Shown here: in pieces, positions 11,746 to 20,175 of the stretch
Numbering within the stretch: position 1 is the stretch's first letter
Layout: every line of letters begins with the position of its first letter
Source of the DNA: Corythucha ciliata
Lineage: Eukaryota; Arthropoda; Insecta; Hemiptera; Tingidae
Length of the DNA: 64,000 nucleotides
Direction of reading: 5' to 3'
NCBI GenBank assembly: GCA_038030265.1
Contig: CM075939.1
Location: 11,265,253-11,329,252 of the forward strand
Notes under the pieces: model-generated
What the model was told of the DNA's origin: nothing
The model's input: only the letters and a program-made list of their open reading frames with translations
The model's database searches: none
Translations under genes and position numbers: made by a program

Positions 11746-12220
11746 CGCGGTGTGGCTTAATGGGGGTCGTTCGGACGACCCGAAGATGAGGGTTGAAGAT
11801 GCAAGAAATTAACGGTCGCCACCTGTTGTTTGCTTTGGGTAACAGGCCCCAATATATTCTCAATATAATACAACTGATTACAATTTTTTGACTCGGAACA
11901 AATAATAACAATGCGTTTCTTCAATGATTTCCGGTCGTTCCGGTGCGTAGACTTCGCGACGGTCGGTCTGGTAGCGTACCTTCGCGCTGTTGCAGATCCT
12001 CTTGTCGAACTAACGGTCCGTTAGCGTCCTCTGGTGCTGTCCGTAGTGTCTTCTTCGCCGGGTTCGGCAAGGACAGGGAAAGGTTTGGACAGGATCGGTC
12101 TTGCTCGATGAATTCTGGGGCAGACCTTAGAGTATATATAAACAGTAGAGAGATGGTTAGGCTGCGCGTCACGAAAAAAGTGAAGCAAACACCTCGGTCA
12201 CGTGACTGAGGTCATTACTT
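11746..12220 (-). mobile_element. LTR-like segment with candidate PBS and promoter
   Basis: On the minus strand a TATA-like element (12133-12142) is followed by GC-richer sequence and ends near 11825, just before a candidate tRNA primer-binding site beginning TGGCGACCG (11804-11821). Bases 12005-12120 match 18240-18365. Orientation is inferred from the PBS-like sequence, so confidence is moderate. It abuts the gag fragment in the opposite orientation, so this is a rearranged remnant. Confidence 0.5.
12133..12211 (-). promoter_or_regulatory. LTR promoter: TATA box and palindromic upstream site
   Basis: TATATATAAAC-like element at 12133-12142 and a near-perfect palindrome CCTCGGTCACGTGACTGAGG at 12192-12211 containing an E-box (CACGTG). 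The same palindrome core lies at 14184-14197, about 60 bases from another TATA sequence, so spacing is conserved between two LTR-like loci. Confidence 0.45.
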
Positions 12221-12559
12221 CCCGCTCTTCTTCAAATGCTTGAAGGTTCCATCCAAAGGGGGCTGCATTTTGTTCTTATAAATCTTTCACTTCAAGTTCT
12301 TGAGGAGTTCATGTGTGATGGAACTTCAACTCGTTGTTCAAAGCATTTTCAGTAGTAACGCCATTATTCGGTGCTTTTAAGGCTAAATGCACGTCGCGTA
12401 TACTTCATTTTAATATTGATCCCGTGATCAATTTTTCGATCTGAAAACTGGATTCTTCTTCTTTGAGTATATCAGAGAAATCCAACCAATTCTCATGCAC
12501 CACATTTTGTCACAACAAGATGAAATTGCTAATTGCTAAAAAAAAAAAAAAAAAAAAAT

Positions 12560-12632
12560 TACACACATTTGTTTGGTTGCATAGGCTCCACAGAAAGTTA
12601 ACATCGAGCTTGTAAACGAGCCTTTATACGCA
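12560..12632 (-). mobile_element. Half copy of hairpin MITE (GGCCCGTTCACAAGC family)
   Basis: TTGGTTGCATAGGCTCCACA then GAGCTTGTAAACGAGCCTT matches the right half of the hairpins at 43389-43524 and 54354-54490. The left arm is missing. It follows an A-run at 12539-12558. Confidence 0.5.
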
Positions 12633-12926
12633 GTTGGCCATGATTTTCAAGAGTTCCACGGGTGTTTGTGTTTCATCGGGAACTTGCATGAATGACCGAT
12701 TTGGGAGAAAAGTACACCGATGAATTGGCACATGGAGAGAAGGAAATCAACGGTAGTTGCAGCCTGATTGATGCATCTGGTGATTTTTAAATAAATTTCA
12801 AAGTTAGATTGATATAATGAATAAATCTGTCGCCGGCATTTTAATTAGTAAATTAATTAAACTGATATTATCCGGACGACGATGGAAGGGCATAGCCCAA
12901 CACGATTCGAGTTTCGAGAAAAAATG

Positions 12927-12999
12927 GCTCTCCGGCGGGATTTGAACCCGCAACCTCTGGATTACCAGTCCAGCACGCTGCCATTTGCGCCACGGAGGC
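12927..12999 (-). tRNA. tRNA-Thr(GGU)-like gene in left foldback arm
   Basis: Mirror copy of 13125-13197 with the same 73-base structure. See that entry for the fold. Because it lies in an inverted-repeat arm, it is best treated as mobile-element cargo. Confidence 0.6.
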
Positions 13000-13124
13000 G
13001 CCTAAGGGATAAGATTAAATTCGGCGTGGTTTACCGATCAGGAGAAGCGCCTAGAGTTTCGAGAAACAATGGACCTAGGTGGGGTTCGGCTTAGCTTATC
13101 CCTCGGAGTACGACTCCCATAGGC

Positions 13125-13197
13125 GCCTCCGTGGCGCAAATGGCAGCGTGCTGGACTGGTAATCCAGAGGTTGCGGGTTCAAATCCCGCCGGAGAGC
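13125..13197 (+). tRNA. tRNA-Thr(GGU)-like gene in right foldback arm
   Basis: Exactly 73 bases with canonical numbering: D stem GCGC/GCGT, anticodon stem CTGGA/TCCAG, loop CTGGTAA (anticodon GGT), T stem GCGGG/CCCGC with TTCAAAT. Five of seven acceptor pairs form; the outer two do not (G1-G72, C2-A71). Eukaryotic cytosolic Thr tRNAs normally use AGU, not GGU, and the G-rich anticodon stem in GCGTGCTGG recalls initiator tRNA. So it folds well but is unlikely to be an ordinary nuclear tRNA. Confidence 0.65.
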
Positions 13198-13559
13198 CAT
13201 TTTTTCTCGAAACTCGAATCGTGTTGGGCTATGCCCTTCCATCGTCGTCCGGATAATATCAGTTTAATTAATTTACTAATTTCAAAGTTCTTTAAGAGGG
13301 GATGGATGGTGCGAGGGAAAATGACGTCAATGTTTAGATGTGAAGCATTTGAGAAATGTTTTGTTTAAAAATAACAAGAAAAATTGTCCCAAAGAAAACA
13401 TGTTTTACCCCCTCTTCCCCACACCATCAATTTCATTGAATAGCCTTTGACGTAACCAAGCCCCCACTCAAAATTTTCAAAAGTTCGCTTTAAAAAAACC
13501 CTTGACTGATTTCAACGTTTAATGTGAGCAATTGTATAATTGAGCTTTAGATGACCCTA

Positions 13560-14180
13560 TCTACGGACATTTAGGGGAATACTCCCCTCCTCACCGCACC
13601 ACCCTAGTCACAACTGTGAATTCGAGGGAGTGGGGAGGTTCTTAGGAGCTCAATTATTCAATTAATTGCCGGACACATTAGAAAAATGAGCAATTGTCTT
13701 GTTTAAGAGCCCTCTTCAAGAAACACCACTGCTTGACAAATGTGCAAGTTCAATATTGGAAACTATTAGGAATAAAAAAATGTTGTTAAGGAAAGCGTTG
13801 TGACAAGTTTCACCCGCTATTTATTTCAAGAAGAAATTGAATGTTTCATTTTCAAGCAAATTCACTTCTAGTCTGAAATTATCCCTGCGTTTTTAGGTGT
13901 AAGACAATAGCCATTGAACGTAATAAAATGAAATCCCAGGTTGAAAATAAGGAAAGAAGTGGACTAGTGGAAAATGAGGAAAGGAAAAATGAGACAGTAG
14001 GGGCGTTAAAAGAACTGTTGAAATGCAAGAAAGATGAATAGATAAATGAAAAACGGAAAAAAGAATAACACACAAACGACAGCAAAGCGAGCAAACAGAG
14101 CAACGGCCGAGTTATTAAAACAGGTTACTCAAGTAGGTTGCAAAGCAACTTGGAGCGAAAACAAGGTGAGAGGGAATAAA
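13560..14180. other. No gene recognised; short shared repeat at left
   Basis: 13575-13650 matches 5975-6045 (ACTCCCCTCCTCACC .. GAATTCGAGGGAGTGGGGAGG), again near a tRNA-like element. The remainder is AT-rich; opposing short ORFs at 13880-14100 are low-complexity and unsupported. Confidence 0.4.
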
Positions 14181-14183
14181 CAC

Positions 14184-14258
14184 CAGTCACGTGACTGAGG
14201 TCATTTCAGAAGGTCCTTGCTTCAATGCGCAAAGGACAAAAATCTCTCTAGTGTTATA
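14184..14258 (+). promoter_or_regulatory. LTR-like upstream promoter, cut at the TATA box
   Basis: Contains the palindrome CAGTCACGTGACTG (14184-14197) and runs to GTTATA at 14253-14258, where the mariner begins. After the mariner the sequence resumes TATACTCTAAGG. Together these look like one promoter whose TATA box received the insertion. Compare 12133-12211 and 28531-28547. Confidence 0.45.
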
Positions 14259-16417
14259 CAGGGTGTTTCTGAACGACTGCGAAAAAAAAAATTTGGTGAA
14301 AGTAGACATCATTTGCGATCGAAAACACTATGTACAACATTGTCCGAAAATCAATAGTTTCAGAGATATGATTTTTCAAACGTTTTATAAGGCATGTCTC
14401 ACTTTTTGGAACTAAGTGCAAGATTGCCGCTTTCCAATGAACATTTTGCATCTTTTGATGGCTGATTCGGAAAGAGCACATTTTTTTCTTGGGATACAAG
14501 TAGTTTTCGAAAAAATTGATTCGTTTTTGCGGCCCGTACAGTGGCTCAAAGTTAAGCACACGAGGGATTTTGATTTTTTTATGTGAATTCAACCCCCACT
14601 TTTCGCTACTAGATTATGCCACAGGACAGCCCGATTTTAAGGAAAACTTCTTCCATATGTCCTCTTTAAAATAACTTATTCAAGTTGTCACGTTACCACT
14701 AGACTTTTCTGCACAAATCATCTTTTCCTAAAAAAAAAACGTTTTTCAGCTTCAAAACCACTAATTTTTTACTTGTGTCTAATGTAACTACGGCGTAATT
14801 TGTAGTGGCGTATTCAACTTTTTCATGCTTGGCATCAACGAAAACCTCATTTTCACTTAAACAGAACAAATTTATTTCCTTAATTTCATGAGCTAGTTGT
14901 CGTTAAGCTGTTGACAAGCACCCCAGCCACAACAAGCAGATTGGCCGTGACTTAAATATTTCCCACTGCAACGTCTGGCGAGTCATTCATGAACAGCAAT
15001 ACCATCCGTACCATATTCAGAAGGTTCAGGCCCTTCTACCTATTGACTTTCCTCGGCGCCTACAATTCGTTCAATGGATGCTCCAGCAAGAGAGGGATGA
15101 CCCTGGCTTTCTTGGCTCAATAATGTTTACCGACGAAGCTTGTTTTTCGAAGGAGCCACTCGTTAATTTTAAAAACAATCACGTGTGGTCTCTTGAGAAT
15201 CCGCATGCTCGCCTCGAAGCTCGACATCAACAAAAATTCTCTGTTAATGTATGGGTTGGGATCGTTGGAGGCAATCTGGTCGGGCCACAATTTCTGCCAC
15301 CTAGATTAACCGGTGAAGCGTATCTTGGCTTCCTCACTGACGAGTTGCCGCTTCTCCTCCAAGATGTCCCACTTCACACACGATTACGCATGTGGTTCAT
15401 GCACGACGGCGCTCCTCCCATTTTTCTAGGGCAGTTCGGGTGCACTTGAATGAGAGTACGAAGGGCGCTGGATCGGAAGAGGCGGGGTCCAGCCGTGGCC
15501 TCCACGATCGCCTGATCTCACTCCTCTTGATTTTTGTATCTGGGGTTACGTCAAATCCAAAGTATACCGAGGTCCAGTTGTCAACTGCGCCGAAGAACTG
15601 ACAAATCGGATCATAGTCGCTTGCGATGAAATCCGTAATGACCGCAGATTGTTTTCAAGAATACGACAGTCAATGAGGAAAAGGTTGGCTTCATGTCGCG
15701 ACGAGGAAGGTCGACACTTTGAACACCTGCTTCCATGATGAAAGTTTCAGATTCCGTGATTAAACCTTTCCATTTCCTTTTTTCCAGTTCATTTTTTTAC
15801 TTAATTAACGCCCCTCTATCGACGATCCGAGTTTTCGTTGATGCCAAGCATGAAAAGTTGAATACGCCCACTAAGAATTATACATAGTTACATTACACAG
15901 AAGTCAAAAATTAGTGGTTTTTGAAGCGGAAAAACGCTCTTATTTTAAAGGAAAAGATGATTCTGAAGAAAAGTCTAGTGGTAACGTGACAACTTGGATT
16001 GGTTATTTTAAAGATGACATATCGAAGAAGTTTTCCTTAAAATCGGGCTGTCCTGTGCTATGATCTAGTAGCAAAAATTGGGGGTTGAAGTCGCATTAAA
16101 AATCAAAATCCCTCGTGTGCTCAACTTTGAGCCGCTGTACCGGCCGCAAAAACGAATCGATTTTTTCGAAAACTGCTGAACCCCAAGAAAAAAAATGTGC
16201 TCTTTCTGAATCAGCCATCGAAAGACGCCAAAAGTTCATTGTAAAGCGGTAAACTTGTACTTAGTTCCAGAAATGAGACATGCCTTATAAAAACGTTTGA
16301 AAAATCATATCTCTGAAACTATTGATTTTGCGGACAATGTTGTACATAGTGTTTTCGATTGCAATGATGTCTACTTTCACCAAATTTTTTTTTTCGCAGT
16401 CGTTCAGAAACACCCTG
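14259..16417 (+). mobile_element. Mariner-type element with 587-bp terminal inverted repeats
   Basis: Starts CAGGGTGTTTCTGAACGACT and ends with its reverse complement, flanked by TA (14257-14258, 16418-16419). The arms (14259-14845 and 15831-16417) are equal in length and diverged by scattered substitutions. The centre holds a decayed transposase on the plus strand. Such long arms far exceed the ~30 bases of classical mariners. The element inserted into an LTR-like promoter. Confidence 0.9.
14907..15738 (+). pseudogene. Tc1/mariner-family transposase, 5'-truncated and frameshifted
   Basis: The frame opens after a stop at 14904 and enters a second helix-turn-helix region (IGRDLNISHCNVWRVIHE), then the catalytic core. 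First catalytic Asp is in IMFTDEACF (about 15120), second in MWFMHDGAP (about 15400). A frameshift near 15430-15470 moves reading to WIGRGG..WPPRSPDLTPLDF, giving the third acidic residue (D in the SPDLTP motif region), and the C-terminus ends GRHFEHLLP at 15738. The first ~100 residues, including the first HTH, are missing. It cannot encode an active enzyme. Confidence 0.85.
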
Positions 16418-16499
16418 TATATACTCTAAGGGGCAGGCACAAGTGTCGCTAAGCCCCGTAGTATCTATCGAGTTCCACCGGGGGTGAGGGAACGAGAAT

Positions 16500-18995
16500 G
16501 AATGTTGACAGGAGTCGTCTCAACGTCTGGCACGAATGCCTACCGGTGGTCAGGGCCACATAGGGTTTCCCTTCAACAAGTGTCCGGAGTCTTCTCAACG
16601 GATATGTCGAACTTGGAAGGTTCCCGCGAGGTTATCCTGCCAGTCCGGTTTGGATATGCGTCAAGTGTATGACGTCTGTACAGTAACGGTCTAATCCACA
16701 ATAGGGTTTCCCTTCAACAAGCGTCCGGAGTCTTCTCAACGGAGTAGAGCTTGGAAGGTTCCCGTAAGGTTATCCGACTGTTCGGTTTTGATATATGCGT
16801 CAGGTCACTGACGACTTAAAAAAATAACGGTCTAATCCCCAATAGGGTTTCCCTTCAACAAGCGTCCGGAGTCTTCTCAACGGATATGTCGAGCTTGGAA
16901 GGTTCCCGAAAGGTTATCCGTCCGATTGACTGAATCTATGCGTCCGGGTTAGGACGACTTGAGCCAGGGGCGGTTTAATCCACAATAGGGTGTCCACTTC
17001 AACAAGCGTCCGGAGTCTTCTCAACGGAGTAGAGCTTGGAAGGTTCCCGTAAGGTTATCCGGCTGTTCGATTTTGCTATAAGCGTCAGGTCACTGACGAC
17101 TTGAAATAATGACGGTCTAATCCCCAATAGGGTTTCCCTTCAACAAGCGTCCGGAGTCTTCTCGACGGATATATCGACTTGGAAGGTTTCCGTAAGGTTA
17201 TCCGTCCAATTTACTTGGATCTATGCGTCCGGTTTGGGACGACTTGAACCAGGGGCGGTTTGATCCACAATAGGGTTTCCCTTCAACAAGCGTCCGGAGT
17301 CTTCTCAACGGAGTAGAGCTTGGAAGGTTCCCGTAAGGTTATCCGTCCGATTGACTGAATCTATGCGTCCGGTTTGGGACGACTTGAACCAGGGGCGGTT
17401 TAATCCACAATAGGGTTTCCCTTCAACAAGCGTCCGGAGTCTTCTCGACGGATATATCGACTTGGAAGGTTCCCGCGAGGTTATCCTGCCAGTCCGGTTT
17501 GGATATGCGTCAAGTGTATGACGTCTGTAACAGTAACGGTCTAATCCACAATAGGGTTTCCCTTCAACAAGCGTCCGGAGTCTTCTCAACGGAGTAGAGC
17601 TTGGAAGGTTCCCGTAAGGTTATCCGACTGTTCGGTTTTGATATATGCGTCAGGTCACTGACGACTTAAAAAAAATAACGGTCTAATCCCCAATAGGGTT
17701 TCCCTTCAACAAGCGTCCGGAGTCTTCTCAACGGATATGTCGAGCTTGGAAGGTTCCCGAAAGGTTATCCGTCCGATTGACTGAATCTATGCGTCCGGGT
17801 TAGGACGACTTGAGCCAGGGGCGGTTTAATCCACAATAGGGTGTCCACTTCGACAAGCGTCCGGAGTCTTCTCAACGGAGTAGAGCTTGGAAGGTTCCCG
17901 TAAGGTTATCCGGCTGTTCGATTTTGCTATATGCGTCAGGTCACTGACGACTTGAAATAATGACGGTCTAATCCCCAAAAGGGTTTCCCTTCAACAAGTG
18001 TCCGGAGTCTTCTCGACGGATATATCGACTTGGAAGGTTTCCGTAAGGTTATCCGTCCAATTTACTTGGATCTATGTGTCCGGGTTAGGACGACTTGAGC
18101 CAGGGGCGGTTTAATCCACAATAGGGTGTCCACTTCGACAAGCGTCCGGAGTCTTCTCAACGGAGTAGAGCTTGGAAGGTTCCCGTAAGGTTATCCGCAC
18201 CACTGGTCAGAAAAAAGAAAAATACACTGGCTATGGGTAGCCTGTTGGGCTAACGGTCCGTTAGCGTCCCTTGTAGTTGTCCGTAGCGTCTTCTTCGCCG
18301 AGTTCGGCAAGGATAGGGAAAGGTTCGGACAGGATCGGTCTTACTCGATGAATTCTGGGGCAGACACAAGTGTCGCTAAGCCCCGTAGTATCTATCAAGC
18401 TCCACCGAGGTTAGGGGAACGAATAAAAGAATAACCGGAGTCTTCTCTACGGTTTTGGGCACGGATGCCTATCGGCGGTCAGGTCCACAATTGGGTTTCC
18501 ACTTCAACAAGCGTCCGGAGTCTTCTCAACGGAGTAGAGCTTGGAAGGTTCCCGTAAGGTTATCCTGCCGGTCCGATTGTATAGATGCGTCAGGTGGTTG
18601 ACGACTTTAACAGTGACGGCTAATCCACAATAGGGTTTTCCTTCAACAAGCGTCCGGAGTCTTCTCAACGGATCTGTTGAGCTTGGAAGGTTCCCGTAGG
18701 GTTATCCGGCTGTTCGATTTTGCTATAAGCGTCAGGTCACTGACGACTTGAAATAATGACGGTCTAATCCCCAATAGGGTTTCCCTTCAACAAGTGTCCG
18801 GAGTCTTCTCGACGGATATATCGACTTGGAAGGTTTCCGTAAGGTTATCCGTCCAATTTACTTGGATCTATGCGTCCGGTTTGGGACGACTTGAACCAGG
18901 GGCGGTTTGATCCACAATAGGGTGTCCACTTCAACAAGCGTCCGGAGTCTTCTCAACGGAGTAGAGCTTGGAAGGTTCCCGTAAGGTTATCCGTC
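16500..18995 (+). repeat. 141-bp satellite in 849-bp higher-order units
   Basis: At least 16 good copies of a ~141-base monomer marked by CGTCCGGAGTCTTCTCAACGG (starts near 16582, 16722, 16863, 17009, 17147, 17294, 17432, 17572, 17715, 17860, 18000, 18145, then 18506, 18650, 18797, 18939). Monomers fall into variants whose order repeats after six: 16621 onward recurs at 17470, offset 849. Each monomer holds a short hairpin CGTC(A/C)..(T/G)GACG. An LTR-related block (18225-18480) divides the array. No ORF is credible. Confidence 0.9.
18225..18480. repeat. LTR-related block inside the satellite
   Basis: 18240-18365 matches 12005-12120 of the LTR-like segment (both contain CTAACGGTCCGTTAGCGTCC and GAATTCTGGGGCAGAC). 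18365-18420 matches 16435-16495 at the start of the first satellite block. So the block-start sequence occurs twice, which suggests that the whole unit (leader plus monomers) was duplicated and that the satellite arose within an LTR element. Confidence 0.6.
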
Positions 18996-18999
18996 CCAC

Positions 19000-19585
19000 T
19001 GGTCAGGAAAAAAACAAAACGGGGTAAGAGGCCTCGGTCAGGGTCAGCCTTATACCAACCGGTCAGGATCGAATCACTGAAGGGTCGGAAAGGTTCCCAA
19101 TAGGCTTTGCCCGTGGATGCCTTGGTAGGGTGTGACGTCACGAACGGTCAAGAGTCGTCTCAATTGACCGCTGGACGTTTTCCCGTACGGCGTGATTTTT
19201 GGTGAGCGATCCTTCGCTTCGGGAAGACTGCGTCGTCGCTGTTGTACTTCCGGATCGTCGTGGGTTCTGGAGTTCCCAGTCGTTGAAGCCGCTGGAGGGT
19301 CGTACTGTTTCCCAGTCGAGTGGTCCAATTGCAGGCTGAAGATCTGGTCCAGGTTGCTGGGGTGTTTCCCGTTTGACTTCTCGACACGAAGTGATTTTTG
19401 GAGTGCCGGCACTCGGGTTATATAGTCGGTGGATGGTTTCCGCCCACTCCCACCCGCTTGGGGGGCTCAGTGGGTTGACCGGTGGGTGGTGGGTGGTTCC
19501 ATTTCCGACTTTTCCCCCATCTGGAGGGCTCCCTTTTTTTTTGTGTAGGGATCTCTTGGAAATTTTTCCCTGGGAGGGGCGACTT
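19000..19585 (-). mobile_element. GC-richer LTR-like region with TATA motif
   Basis: Clearly higher GC than its surroundings. On the minus strand a TATATAA motif lies at 19415-19427 after a G/C-rich tract. 19149-19170 (AAGAGTCGTCTCAATTGACC) resembles the satellite monomer core and a motif at 16513-16527. Likely the promoter-proximal part of the LTR element that holds the satellite. Overlapping short minus-strand ORFs have no recognised family. Confidence 0.4.
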
Positions 19586-19603
19586 ATATAATTAGGTTGG
19601 TGA

Positions 19604-19800
19604 TATATGCAGGTACAGTACCTGCGCGTAAAATGCTATATGCAGGTAGAGTACCTACGCGTAAGACGCTATTTGCAGGTACAGTACCTACACGTTAAAC
19701 GCTATGTGCAGGTATGGCACCTTCCTGTAAAACTCGGCTGGTGCGGCTTCCGCGTTTACGCTATTTGCCGGTGGGTACAACACTATTTGCAGGTGAGCAA
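19604..19800 (+). repeat. Left terminal array of the Mutator/foldback element
   Basis: Three to four 33-base units of a 17-base palindrome (GCAGGTACAGTACCTGC in the first) plus GCGTAAAATGCTATAT. Units decay inward: the palindrome is imperfect in units 2-4 and only fragments (TATTTGCCGGTGGGTA, TATTTGCAGGTGAGCA) remain by 19760-19800. Confidence 0.85.
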
Positions 19801-20175
19801 GTATTTTCGACGTTTTAATCAAATAACCCCCCCCCCCCCGCGTCCCAATAATTGAACTAGTTTTTTCGGTGTAATGTAGATTTTTGGTGAAACGTGAAGG
19901 CCGCTCAAATAACTTTAAGCACGGAAAAAGGAGCAAGAGACGATAATCACTGATCTTTTTTAGGTAAAAGTGATTTATTCTTTACTTCAGGGCAGAAGGC
20001 CAAAATAACGAAGCCTGTATATGGAATTAGGAAATAAAGCATTCACAGTTTCAGTAACATTGACTTGGGAATATACAAGTGTAAGAGTATAAGTTAGTAT
20101 AAAAGTTGTTTTAAAAAGAAAAATTACGTTCAGTCATTTAAACATTATTCTAGTGAACATGTATTACCTAAAGCA

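Larger units (their letters stand above)
12806..13278. mobile_element. Foldback element with tRNA-bearing 160-bp inverted arms
   Basis: Arms at 12844-13003 and 13121-13280 are inverted copies of equal length (160 bases), and I found no mismatch on reading. Each arm carries a full-length tRNA-like gene at its inner end, plus ~90 bases (AAAATGGCTCTCCGG, CACGATTCGAGTTTCGAG, ATTATCCGGACGACG). The spacer is 117 bases. An 11-base direct repeat ATTTCAAAGTT (12795-12805, 13279-13289) brackets the unit and may be a TSD, although the right copy overlaps the arm end by two bases. No protein is encoded. Confidence 0.7.

Noticed and set aside
12882..13094. Short ORFs over tRNA-like genes (also 1414-1629, 5946-6338)
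   Set aside because: They read through tRNA-like arms and repeat flanks, with no protein similarity.
13125..13197. Calling a functional nuclear tRNA-Thr gene
   Set aside because: GGU is not the usual eukaryotic Thr anticodon, the outer acceptor pairs fail, and it is duplicated in foldback arms.
17080..17120. Hammerhead-ribozyme-like CTGACGA followed by GAAA and GTC in one satellite monomer
   Set aside because: Only three bases separate the two core boxes, so stem II cannot form, and most monomers lack GAAA (they read TTAAA or TTGAGCC). Chance resemblance.
16500..18995. CRISPR array
   Set aside because: The spacing units are themselves conserved and repeat as a satellite; there are no unique spacers or cas genes, and the context is eukaryotic.
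19074..19412. Minus-strand ORFs of 75-112 codons
   Set aside because: Two overlapping frames are open because the region is GC-richer; no recognised domain, and it lies in LTR-like leader sequence.
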